Source: Portibacter lacus (lineage in GTDB: Bacteria > Bacteroidota > Bacteroidia > Chitinophagales > Saprospiraceae). Taken from it: a DNA stretch of 64,000 bases. Below are positions 53,624-61,090 of this stretch, in pieces (the stretch's first letter is position 1; every line of letters starts with the position of its first letter). The position numbers were made by a program, and so were the translations under genes. The DNA is taken from positions 124,001 to 188,000 of the forward strand of contig NZ_JAJNKA010000008.1 in NCBI RefSeq assembly GCF_021533215.1, written 5' to 3'. The notes below the pieces were generated by a model. The model saw nothing but the letters and a program-made list of their open reading frames with translations. It searched no databases and was not told where the DNA came from.

Positions 53624-54304
53624 ATGGCGAAAATAGATGTAGTTTTTGAAGATAATCACTTGATTGCAATCAATAAAAAGGGTGGGGACCTGTCTCAGAA
53701 AGATAAGAGTAATGATGATTCACTAATAGAACATATTAAACTTTATATCAAAGAGAAATTCAAAAAGCCTGGAGATGTTTTCTTGGGCAGCATTCATAGA
53801 TTAGATCGTCCAACTTCCGGAGTGATTGTTTATGCGAGAACATCTAAAGCTTTAACAAGGATGACGAAATTATTTAGAGATAATGATATCAAGAAATCAT
53901 ACTTCGCTTTAGTAGAAGGCAGACCGCCTGATTTGTCGGGATATCTAAAAGATTATTTGAAAAAAGATCCTATTAAAAACAAGTCTTATATCGCTAAAAA
54001 AGGTGCTGCTAATGCAAAACTTGCTGAACTTAAGTATGAATTTATCCGAGAAGTCGATAACCGTTATTTGATTAAGCTAGACCTGATGACTGGACGTCAT
54101 CACCAAATCAGGGTTCAACTAGCTAATATTGGTTGTAGAATCGTAGGAGATCTTAAGTATGGATACGGTACACCGAATGCTGACAAATCAATATGTCTAC
54201 ATTGTAGTGAAATAGTTTTTGTCCATCCAGTGAAAAAAGTAGAAATCAGAATATCTGCTAGAGTGCCGAAAATCCCAGAATGGAAAGGTGTTAAAGGATA
54301 TTAG
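53624..54304 (+). CDS. RluA-family pseudouridine synthase
   Basis: 226 residues, a short form without an S4 domain. HRLDRPTSG (58-66) holds the catalytic Asp 61. LIKLDLMTGRHHQIRVQLANIG is the second signature. It isomerises uridine in rRNA or tRNA; the target site cannot be assigned. Its 3' end overlaps the convergent DUF5683 gene by 4 bases. Confidence 0.92.
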   Translation: MAKIDVVFEDNHLIAINKKGGDLSQKDKSNDDSLIEHIKLYIKEKFKKPGDVFLGSIHRLDRPTSGVIVYARTSKALTRMTKLFRDNDIKKSYFALVEGRPPDLSGYLKDYLKKDPIKNKSYIAKKGAANAKLAELKYEFIREVDNRYLIKLDLMTGRHHQIRVQLANIGCRIVGDLKYGYGTPNADKSICLHCSEIVFVHPVKKVEIRISARVPKIPEWKGVKGY

Positions 54305-54906
54305 AATTTATAACTCAGCGTGACGCCCACAAGCTTGCCGTTATTATTGATATTCGGCGCAGTATAATCAAAACTTAAGTCTTCATCGATGTCGAAGTCT
54401 GTTAAGTGCCTGTCGATATAGGCTTCTACTGCGGCTATAATATGAATAACAATCATGCCCACGCCAGCTTGCTCAGAGTATTTCTGAAACTGCTTTCTAT
54501 AAGAATTTAATCGATCTGTTCCGGATACACCTCGATATTCGATCCCTTCTTCACCTAAGACGGTTTGTCGGTAGGCGTCATTGAAATTATTATATTCGCT
54601 CCGTAGATAGACAAAAGTCCATATGCCAGCTCCCTCTGCAACCCAAGCAATAGGTACTTTCCAGTATTTCTTATTGTAGATCTGACCGCCTCCAGGAATG
54701 AGCATTCCATACATGATGGCTTGGCCAGGTTTTCCATTGAACAAAGCCTTGAAACTACTTGTTTTTTTAGTATAAGATTCATAATCCACAGAATCTGGAT
54801 CTATGAAATTTTCAGATAAGTCTTCTTCGTAGTCATTTGTGAGCGGGGACTGACCACTTGCATAGAAACTAAGAATAAAAAAAATTAAGAAGATTAGATA
54901 CCTCAT
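54301..54906 (-). CDS. DUF5683 membrane protein
   Basis: 201 residues with a signal peptide (about 1-19). QAIMYGMLIPGGGQIYNKKYWKVPI (about 62-86) is the DUF5683 signature, with at least two hydrophobic segments (about 85-100 and 150-168). The order parA-parB-DUF5683 is a well-kept Bacteroidota arrangement, usually followed by dapB and lepB, which are absent here because a convergent rluA-type gene follows instead. Function unknown. 39 bases after parB. Confidence 0.82.
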   Translation of the reverse strand: MRYLIFLIFFILSFYASGQSPLTNDYEEDLSENFIDPDSVDYESYTKKTSSFKALFNGKPGQAIMYGMLIPGGGQIYNKKYWKVPIAWVAEGAGIWTFVYLRSEYNNFNDAYRQTVLGEEGIEYRGVSGTDRLNSYRKQFQKYSEQAGVGMIVIHIIAAVEAYIDRHLTDFDIDEDLSFDYTAPNINNNGKLVGVTLSYKF

Positions 54907-54945
54907 ACTTGATTTAAGAAACGTCCAGCTTATCGATGTTGTTGC

Positions 54946-55830
54946 TTAGTTTAATAATGCTTCGATGATATTGTTCAGTTCATCATCTGATTTAAACGGG
55001 ATTCTAATTTCTCCTTTTCCAGATGCTGCTCTTTTTATAACGGATTTATAACCGATTTTTTCAGCGATATTCTTTTCCATTTTGGCTACTTCAGGATGCT
55101 TTTTTTCAGAAACTGGCTTAGGACCATGGACTTTTTCCGTCTTATATTCTTTGATTAGGTTTTCGAGTGTCCTTACTGAAAGTTGCTGATCTATTGTTTG
55201 TTTATAAAGTTTAAGCTGAAGTGAAAGATCATCGATAGCGAGCAGTGCACGTGCATGTCCCATAGAAATCGTTTCATTTTTTAATGCTGTCTGTATTTCT
55301 GGGGGAAGCTTTAATAAACGAACATAGTTAGAAATGGTAGCTCTCTTTTTTCCTACACGCTCTGATAATTGCTCATGCGTGAAATCGAATTCTCCAAGAA
55401 GTCGATTATAACTGATAGCAACTTCTAGTGCATTAAGATTCTCTCTCTGAATATTTTCCACTAAGGCCATTTCTAGCATCAGCGTATCATCTGCAATTCG
55501 AATAAATGCCGGCACCTCCTTAAGTCCTGCTAGTTTAGAAGCACGGAACCTTCTTTCACCTGAAATGAGTTGGAAATTACCGTCCTTCATATCACGAACA
55601 GTAATTGCCTGAATGATTCCATAAGTTCTTATAGATTCAGCTAACTCTTCTAACTGTTCCTGATCGAATTGCTTCCTTGGTTGGAATGGATTTATTTCTA
55701 TATTTTCAAGATCAATAAACTCTATGTGGTTGCTCAGCTTTCGAACAACTTGCTCTTTTTCTTCGCTACTATCTTCTATATTATTAAGTAGTGCTCTGAT
55801 TCCTTTGCCCAGTTCCTTTTTCTTACCCAT
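54946..55830 (-). CDS. parB: Chromosome-partitioning protein ParB
   Basis: 294 residues. IEINPFQPRKQFD (about 40-52) starts the ParB/Srx CTPase domain; GERRFRA (about 95-101) and ALVENIQRENLNALE (about 121-135) are box II/III-like motifs; KKRATISNYVRLLKLP (about 163-178) is the helix-turn-helix that binds parS. The C-terminal dimer region is about 255-294. Starts directly after the parA stop. No parS-like 16-mer was found in the window. Confidence 0.94.
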   Translation of the reverse strand: MGKKKELGKGIRALLNNIEDSSEEKEQVVRKLSNHIEFIDLENIEINPFQPRKQFDQEQLEELAESIRTYGIIQAITVRDMKDGNFQLISGERRFRASKLAGLKEVPAFIRIADDTLMLEMALVENIQRENLNALEVAISYNRLLGEFDFTHEQLSERVGKKRATISNYVRLLKLPPEIQTALKNETISMGHARALLAIDDLSLQLKLYKQTIDQQLSVRTLENLIKEYKTEKVHGPKPVSEKKHPEVAKMEKNIAEKIGYKSVIKRAASGKGEIRIPFKSDDELNNIIEALLN

Positions 55831-56658
55831 TTATATTTTACTCTTCTTCATTTTATTATCAAACGATTCCATCTTCTCTTTATCGTAAATGGAGTCATCA
55901 TTTTTCTTTAAAAACTCATTTGCCAAATTTAGGAAATTGCTCGTTCCTTTTGAACTAGCATCATATAGAATTACAGGTAATCCGGCACTTGGAGATTCAC
56001 CTATTTTTGAATTCCGATGAATAATGGTGTCAAATATGAAGTCCTTAATAATGGCATTTACTTCTTCTACTACTAAATTGGCCATTCTTAATCTTCTATC
56101 GTACATAGATAAAACGATTCCTTCTATTTCTAAATCTGGGTTCAAATTATTTTTTACGAGTTCAATAGTGTTTTTTAATTTCCCTAATCCTTCTAAAGAG
56201 AAAATTTCACATTGAACAGGAATAATAACTGAATCTGCAGCAACTAATGCATTTACTGTAATTAAGCCTAATGAAGGCAAGCAATCGATGAAAATATAGT
56301 CATAATCATCCTTTACTTGATCGATCATAGTTTTCATTACGAACTCTCTGCGTTTAACACTGACTAGTTCTACTTCTGCTCCTACTAAATTGATATCAGA
56401 AGGAAGTAAATAAAGATTAGGAGTGCTAGTTTCTTTAATTACCGTCTTCGGATCGATACCTTCCATTAAGCAATCATAGATAGAAAACTCCACTTCATTT
56501 TCATATATTCCAACGCCAGAGCTTGAATTCGCTTGTGGATCTGAATCTACAAGCAAAACCTTTTTTTGTAATACAGCAAGCGCAGCAGCAAGGTTAATTG
56601 CAGTAGTTGTCTTTCCAACTCCTCCTTTCTGATTTGCGATTGCAATTATTTTTCCCAT
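55831..56658 (-). CDS. parA: Chromosome-partitioning ATPase ParA (Soj)
   Basis: 275 residues. Deviant Walker A NQKGGVGKTTTAINLA (9-24) with the signature Lys, Walker A' VLLVDSDPQANSS (about 34-46) and Walker B YIFIDCLPSLG (about 120-130) are intact. Binds nucleoid DNA with ATP and moves ParB-parS complexes. It follows two overlapping -7 boxes and is the first gene of the parA-parB-DUF5683 operon. Confidence 0.95.
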   Translation of the reverse strand: MGKIIAIANQKGGVGKTTTAINLAAALAVLQKKVLLVDSDPQANSSSGVGIYENEVEFSIYDCLMEGIDPKTVIKETSTPNLYLLPSDINLVGAEVELVSVKRREFVMKTMIDQVKDDYDYIFIDCLPSLGLITVNALVAADSVIIPVQCEIFSLEGLGKLKNTIELVKNNLNPDLEIEGIVLSMYDRRLRMANLVVEEVNAIIKDFIFDTIIHRNSKIGESPSAGLPVILYDASSKGTSNFLNLANEFLKKNDDSIYDKEKMESFDNKMKKSKI

Positions 56659-56710
56659 TATTAACTTATTATTTTATGTCCATTTTCGGTGCGAGATTAC
56701 AACGAAAAAT

Positions 56711-56718
56711 TATATTTG
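56711..56718 (+). promoter_or_regulatory. -7 promoter box before the FMN reductase gene
   Basis: TATATTTG matches TAnnTTTG, 64 bases before the ATG at 56783. It directly abuts the minus-strand boxes of the par operon. Confidence 0.5.
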
Positions 56719-56734
56719 CAAAGTTACAAAGATA
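56719..56734 (-). promoter_or_regulatory. Two adjacent -7 boxes for the parA operon
   Basis: On the minus strand TATCTTTG (56734-56727) and TAACTTTG (56726-56719) both match TAnnTTTG in tandem. Either could start the par operon, whose first ATG is at 56658. Confidence 0.5.
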
Positions 56735-56782
56735 AAGTTCAACTTTTGGATTATTAAGATGTTCTTATAAAAAGATGATTAA

Positions 56783-57325
56783 ATGATTACAGTAATTGCT
56801 GGTACGAATCGAAAAGGAAGTAGAACAAAACAAGTTGCTGAGCGCTATTTCGAATTAATTAGCAAGTATTCGGATGAAGAAATAAAATTTCTAGCATTAG
56901 AGGATTTATCTGAAGATTTCATGCATTCTTTAATGTATATATCAGAACATCAAAATAATGATCTAGCTGAAAAGCAAGATGAATTTTTCACACCTGCTGA
57001 TAAATTGGTCTTCGTCGTTCCTGAATATAACGGAAGTTTTCCAGGCATATTCAAGTTGTTTATCGATGCTATTTCTATTCGAAACTATAAAGAGAATTTC
57101 CAAGGGAAGAAAGTAGCCTTAATCGGTGTTGCTTCAGGACGTGGAGGTAACTTGCGTGGTATGGATCATTTGACTACAAGTTTGAATTACTTAAAGATGA
57201 ATATCTTTCCGAACCGTTTGCCCATTGCCTTAATAGAAAAAGTAATGGATGAATTTGGACAATTTACAGAACCCGCCTTGATTAAAGAATTAGATTCACA
57301 TGCCCAAGGATTCATTTCCTTTTAG
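56783..57325 (+). CDS. NADPH-dependent FMN reductase
   Basis: 180 residues, flavodoxin-like fold. The phosphate loop AGTNRKGSRTKQVAE (6-20) binds FMN; VVPEYNGSFPGIFKLFIDAIS (about 78-98) is the central family motif (PEYNxSxPGxLKxxxD); LIGVASGRGGNLRG (about 113-126) contacts the isoalloxazine. Reduces FMN, quinones or azo compounds. Substrate not decidable. Convergent with the START gene, one base apart. Confidence 0.9.
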   Translation: MITVIAGTNRKGSRTKQVAERYFELISKYSDEEIKFLALEDLSEDFMHSLMYISEHQNNDLAEKQDEFFTPADKLVFVVPEYNGSFPGIFKLFIDAISIRNYKENFQGKKVALIGVASGRGGNLRGMDHLTTSLNYLKMNIFPNRLPIALIEKVMDEFGQFTEPALIKELDSHAQGFISF

Positions 57326-57326
57326 A

Positions 57327-57941
57327 TTAAAGCTGCTCTAAGACAACTTTGAGCTGATGCACCGTTTTTACTGGAGAGCTATTTTCTAAATATTCCTTGA
57401 TGTAGTTTGGTAAAGTGCCACCGCGATCTACCAGGAATTGATAAACTAGCTCTTTAGAACCGTCTTTATTATTCCTTATAACGATGTGACCTTTAGAATA
57501 GGGAACCCTTACCATACTTGAAACTTTTGGTGTAGCATGGGGCAAACTTCTAAAATCTATTCTCAATTTATGTGGAGCATCTTCTGCTAATATCATTTCT
57601 CCATAGTCATCACGATCACTTACTGGCCACGGAGCATCGAATATGCTATAATATTCTTTCTTGTTGCCTTCAGACTTTTTCACAATGCTCATTTTGCATC
57701 CACTCATCCATTTTTCAATGTTGTTTGGATTAAGTAAAAATTCCTTGGCTTTATTCATGTCAATGTTCAAATTTAAGATCGCCTTAACTTCTTTAAACTC
57801 GAAACCGTCTATACTTCTGCTATATAACTTAACACCATTCTCTTCTTTCACAAAATTCCATTCTTGGGCAATGATAGTGTCCAATGGACTACTAAAGCTA
57901 ATGATGCCTAAGAAAAAACTTAATATGGTAGTTTTAATCAT
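57327..57941 (-). CDS. START-domain lipid-binding protein
   Basis: 204 residues with a signal peptide (about 1-25). NFVKEENGVKLYSRSIDG (about 28-45) and FDAPWPVSDRDDYGEM (about 117-132) match the bacterial START/SRPBCC family that binds lipids in a helix-grip cavity; KELVYQFLVDRGGTLPNYIKEYL is the C-terminal helix region. Probably periplasmic, with an unknown ligand. Single gene. Confidence 0.85.
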   Translation of the reverse strand: MIKTTILSFFLGIISFSSPLDTIIAQEWNFVKEENGVKLYSRSIDGFEFKEVKAILNLNIDMNKAKEFLLNPNNIEKWMSGCKMSIVKKSEGNKKEYYSIFDAPWPVSDRDDYGEMILAEDAPHKLRIDFRSLPHATPKVSSMVRVPYSKGHIVIRNNKDGSKELVYQFLVDRGGTLPNYIKEYLENSSPVKTVHQLKVVLEQL

Positions 57942-58082
57942 TTCCTAATTATTGTTGATTACACTAATAAGACGTTTAGAAAACATAAATGGATCCAATT
58001 TTAACGAAATATTAATACAATCGTAAATTTGAAGACTTAACAGCATTATTCTATGTTTTATTATTTTCTGATAAAATAATTT

Positions 58083-58090
58083 TAGATTTG
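58083..58090 (+). promoter_or_regulatory. -7 promoter box directly before the PurM-like gene
   Basis: TAGATTTG matches TAnnTTTG and ends 4 bases before the ATG at 58095, the same spacing as at murB. Confidence 0.5.
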
Positions 58091-58094
58091 CGTC

Positions 58095-59270
58095 ATGAGC
58101 GATGATTTAAAATACGGTTTACGTGGGGTTTCTGCATCGAAAGACGAAGTTCATGTAGCCATCGAAGGATTAGATAAAGGTTTGTTTGACCTTGCGTTTT
58201 GTAAAATATTACCAGATTTTGCTGGAAATGATGATGCTTATTGTAACATCATGCATGCTGATACTGCAGGTACGAAGCCAAGTTTAGCCTATGCGTATTG
58301 GAAGGAAACTGGCGATCTAAGTGTATGGAAAGGTATCGCTCAAGACGCCTTGATTATGAATTTAGATGACATGGCCTGTGTAGGTTGCGTGGATAATATG
58401 ATTATTTCATCTACTATCGGCAGAAATAAAAATCTGATCACTGGTGAGGTGATCACCGCTATCATTCAAGGCACGAAGCAGTTGCTGGAGGAATATGCAG
58501 AGCTCGGTATTCATATACATCATGCAGGAGGGGAAACAGCAGATGTGGGTGATATTGTTAGAACTGCTGATGTTGGTTTCACAGCTTTTGGAAGAATGAA
58601 ACGATCGGATTTAATCATTAATGATATTCAAGAGGGTGATGTTATTGTTGCTTTCGCTTCCGATGGTCAATGTACGTACGAAGACTCTTATAATGGAGGG
58701 ATGGGTAGTAATGGATTGACTTCTGCACGACATGATGTTTTAGATAAAATTTATCGCAAAAAATACCCAGATACTTATGACGCTAATATCCCAGAATCTT
58801 TAATTTATGCTGGATCTAAGTTACTTACGGATACTTTGAATATAGAAGGTGAGGAAATTCCAGTTGGTAAGTTGATACTTTCGCCTACTAGAACTTATAT
58901 TCCTTTGATTCAACAGTTTATGCGATATAAGGATCAGATAAATGGAATGATCCATTGTACTGGCGGAGCACAGACCAAAGTTCTGAAATTTATAAAGGGA
59001 AAGAAGATTGTTAAGAACAATATGTTTGAAACACCTCCACTTTTTAAGATGATTCAGGCTGAATCTGGGACATCTTGGAAGGAGATGTATCAGGTATTCA
59101 ATATGGGTCATAGATTAGAGGTATACACGAATAAGGATACGGCTTTGGAAATGATAGAAATAGGAGCATCTTTTAATATTAAAGGACAGATCATCGGGCA
59201 TGTGGAATCATCTGAGTTTAATGAAGTTGAGATCCAAAGTCAGTACGGAACTTTCAATTACTCGGAATAA
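58095..59270 (+). CDS. PurM-like AIR synthase-related protein
   Basis: 391 residues, longer than E. coli PurM (345). The N-terminal ATP-binding half has HADTAGTKPSLAYAYW (about 54-69) and MNLDDMACVG (about 96-105), and the middle GGETADVGDIVRTADVGFTAFG (about 150-171), which are PurM motifs. It should be the Bacteroidota form of phosphoribosylformylglycinamidine cyclo-ligase, step 5 of purine synthesis; a related AIR synthase-like role is possible. purB lies 1.8 kb away on the other strand. The start is fixed by the nearby -7 box. Confidence 0.85.
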   Translation: MSDDLKYGLRGVSASKDEVHVAIEGLDKGLFDLAFCKILPDFAGNDDAYCNIMHADTAGTKPSLAYAYWKETGDLSVWKGIAQDALIMNLDDMACVGCVDNMIISSTIGRNKNLITGEVITAIIQGTKQLLEEYAELGIHIHHAGGETADVGDIVRTADVGFTAFGRMKRSDLIINDIQEGDVIVAFASDGQCTYEDSYNGGMGSNGLTSARHDVLDKIYRKKYPDTYDANIPESLIYAGSKLLTDTLNIEGEEIPVGKLILSPTRTYIPLIQQFMRYKDQINGMIHCTGGAQTKVLKFIKGKKIVKNNMFETPPLFKMIQAESGTSWKEMYQVFNMGHRLEVYTNKDTALEMIEIGASFNIKGQIIGHVESSEFNEVEIQSQYGTFNYSE

Positions 59271-59296
59271 ATAGTTGAAAAAGGAAGGAAGCCCTT

Positions 59297-59366
59297 AGGT
59301 GTCGCTCCTCTGGAGCTAGATTCAGTTTTTTGGTGGGTATTACAAAGGTTAGGCTCCTCTGGAGCC
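59297..59366 (+). repeat. Two forward REP-like hairpins
   Basis: AGGTGTCGCTCCTCTGGAGC at 59297-59316 (stem gctcc/ggagc, loop TCT) and GGCTCCTCTGGAGCC at 59352-59366 (6-bp stem, loop TCT). The first copy recurs exactly at 60099-60118. Confidence 0.75.
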
Positions 59367-59398
59367 ATGTGAAATTACGAAGTGGCAATGTAATCTGA

Positions 59399-59541
59399 GT
59401 ATGGGTGAAACCCAAACAGTGATGTATCTAAATATTAAACGCCCAAATGGTTAGCTGATATTAGTAGTTACACAACCCCAGCGGGGTTAGACCTATGTAG
59501 CGTCAATAGCGATTTATCAAAGAGCCCTGTAGGGGTGACAC
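59399..59541 (+). repeat. 143-base direct repeat, left copy
   Basis: Identical to 60152-60294 except one base (C/A within AATAGCGATTT). It contains three hairpins: TGGGT-gaa-ACCCA (59402-59414), AACCCC-agc-GGGGTT (59474-59488) and CCCT-gta-GGGG (59525-59535), the last two reading as reverse-orientation REP elements. Confidence 0.85.
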
Positions 59542-59618
59542 CTAATAAGATGGCACTACTGTGGCATCTGTGTTGAAACATTTGTTGTAATGCATTATCT
59601 TTAGATAAAATCTTAATT

Positions 59619-60080
59619 ATGGCAAATACATATACCCAAATTAACATACAACTAGTATTTGCTGTCAAAGGGAGACAGAATTTGATTATAGAAAAGCACC
59701 GTGAAAGATTGGAAAAATTCATGTGTGGTATTATTAGAAATAATAAATCTAAGCCTCTTGCCATTTATTGTAATCCTGACCATACACATGTGTTTATTGG
59801 ATTGCACCCAAGTATTGCCATTTCAGATATTACCAGGGAAATAAAATCTAGTTCATCAAAATTCATTAATGATGAAAAATGGATTCGTGGTAAATTTGCT
59901 TGGCAAGAAGGTTTTGGAGCATTTTCATATGCGAAATCACAAATTGGTTTAGTCGTTAAGTATATTTTAAATCAACCTGAACATCATAAGAAAACTTCTT
60001 TTAGGGAAGAATATATTGAGTTTTTAAACAAATTTGAAATCAAATATAAAGAAGAATATTTGTTTGATTTTAATGATTGA
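59619..60080 (+). CDS. REP-associated tyrosine transposase (IS200-like, Y1 HUH)
   Basis: 153 residues, normal for IS200/RAYT transposases. The HUH motif is DHTHVFIG (about 53-60, His-x-His). The catalytic Tyr is probably in GFGAFSYAKSQIG (about 103-115). QINIQLVFAVKGRQ is the N-terminal strand of the family. It cuts and joins single-stranded DNA at hairpins. It is flanked by near-identical repeats full of such hairpins. The frame is intact, so it may be active. Absence of an adjacent TnpB argues against IS605. Confidence 0.88.
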   Translation: MANTYTQINIQLVFAVKGRQNLIIEKHRERLEKFMCGIIRNNKSKPLAIYCNPDHTHVFIGLHPSIAISDITREIKSSSSKFINDEKWIRGKFAWQEGFGAFSYAKSQIGLVVKYILNQPEHHKKTSFREEYIEFLNKFEIKYKEEYLFDFND

Positions 60081-60098
60081 ATGTTCTAGAAAGCACTA

Positions 60099-60118
60099 AG
60101 GTGTCGCTCCTCTGGAGC
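60099..60118 (+). repeat. REP-like hairpin, right-hand copy of the head element
   Basis: Exact copy of 59297-59316, just after the transposase stop. Confidence 0.75.
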
Positions 60119-60151
60119 CATATGCAGATACGAACAGGCATAGTAGCCTGG

Positions 60152-60294
60152 GTATGGGTGAAACCCAAACAGTGATGTATCTAAATATTAAACGCCCAAA
60201 TGGTTAGCTGATATTAGTAGTTACACAACCCCAGCGGGGTTAGACCTATGTAGCGTCAATAGAGATTTATCAAAGAGCCCTGTAGGGGTGACAC
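60152..60294 (+). repeat. 143-base direct repeat, right copy
   Basis: One mismatch to 59399-59541; offset between copies 753 bases. Carries the same three hairpins. Confidence 0.85.
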
Positions 60295-60313
60295 TTTTGT
60301 CTTTTATAACCAC

Positions 60314-60349
60314 AAAAAAAGCCTCTACCGATTGCTTTCGATAGAGGCT
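60314..60349 (-). terminator. Intrinsic terminator for the purB/helical-protein operon
   Basis: On the minus strand an 11-12 bp stem (60320-60331 with 60338-60349, one G-T pair) is followed by a U run (60314-60320), 22 bases beyond the stop of the helical repeat protein gene. Confidence 0.8.
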
Positions 60350-60370
60350 CCTATTTTATCTTGAAAATAA

Positions 60371-61078
60371 TTATTCTTCTTCAGATAGGTCTTTCACCGC
60401 TTCACCCATATCAGATTTCACATCCTTGATCTCTTCAGACACTTCAGACATTGCTTCCTTTGTTTCAACAACAACTTCCTCTACTCCTTCTGAAACAGCT
60501 TCCTTAACCTCCGCTAAATCTTCAGCAACGACTTTCGCAGCCTCTGAAGTTTTCTCTTTCACCGCATTTATTGAATTCTCTTTTAATTCATCTGATACCT
60601 TTTCAACAACCTCCTCCGTATTTTTAGAAAATTCACTCGCAGCAGTTTCTGATTGAGATTTCAAATCTTCAGCAACATCAGAAGGAGCATCATCTCCACC
60701 AAATCTCGTTTTGTATTCTTCCGTTGCCTTCGCAGTATACTCCTGCGTTTTATGAACCACTTTCTCTCCTGCTTCTTTCGCTTTATGAACAACGTTCTTA
60801 ACAGTCTCATTATTCATAGCTTTCTCAGCCAAATCTTCTGCTTTATCCTTGATCTGGTGACCAGCTTCTTTTGTTTTATCTACAAAATCCTTAACTGTTT
60901 CATTTTTCATTGCTTTATCAGCAAGTTCTTTAACATTTTCTGCTAAATCTTCAACAGCATCTGAGGCCTTGTCCCCAAAATCTTTTAAGCTTTCTTTCGC
61001 ATTCTGGAAGGTTTCGCTCTCAGCAAAATCTTCTACAGTATCTTTTGATTTTTTAAATAAATTCTTGAAAAAGTTCAT
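60371..61078 (-). CDS. Amphipathic helical repeat protein (LEA/apolipoprotein-like)
   Basis: 235 residues, no Cys or signal peptide, very rich in Ala, Lys, Glu, Asp and Val. An internal duplication of about 33 residues is visible (ADKAMKNETVKDFVDKTKEAG, then AEKAMNNETVKNVVHKAKEAG), and the later part repeats KEAVSEG/KEAMSE-type 11-mers. The pattern fits long amphipathic helices, as in stress-protective LEA-like or YtxH-like proteins that lie on membranes. Probably cytoplasmic. 12 bases downstream of purB and co-transcribed with it. Function unknown. Confidence 0.72.
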   Translation of the reverse strand: MNFFKNLFKKSKDTVEDFAESETFQNAKESLKDFGDKASDAVEDLAENVKELADKAMKNETVKDFVDKTKEAGHQIKDKAEDLAEKAMNNETVKNVVHKAKEAGEKVVHKTQEYTAKATEEYKTRFGGDDAPSDVAEDLKSQSETAASEFSKNTEEVVEKVSDELKENSINAVKEKTSEAAKVVAEDLAEVKEAVSEGVEEVVVETKEAMSEVSEEIKDVKSDMGEAVKDLSEEE

Positions 61079-61090
61079 TTGTTTCTAAGT

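Larger units (their letters stand above)
59271..59618. other. Gene-free stretch left of the transposase
   Basis: 348 bases made up almost entirely of REP-like hairpins and one arm of a long direct repeat; the last 75 bases form the leader of the transposase gene. Confidence 0.7.
59297..60294 (+). mobile_element. RAYT module: REP-like hairpins plus transposase, flanked by a 143-base repeat
   Basis: A REP-associated tyrosine transposase gene sits between arrays of three-base-loop hairpins. The left and right arrays share a 143-base direct repeat with one mismatch and the 20-base head element. Such modules mobilise short REP elements rather than the gene itself. Confidence 0.65.

Noticed and set aside
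54301-56782. parS site or replication origin near parAB
   Set aside because: No TGTTTCACGTGAAACA-like palindrome, DnaA-box cluster, dnaA or gidA was found in the neighbourhood.
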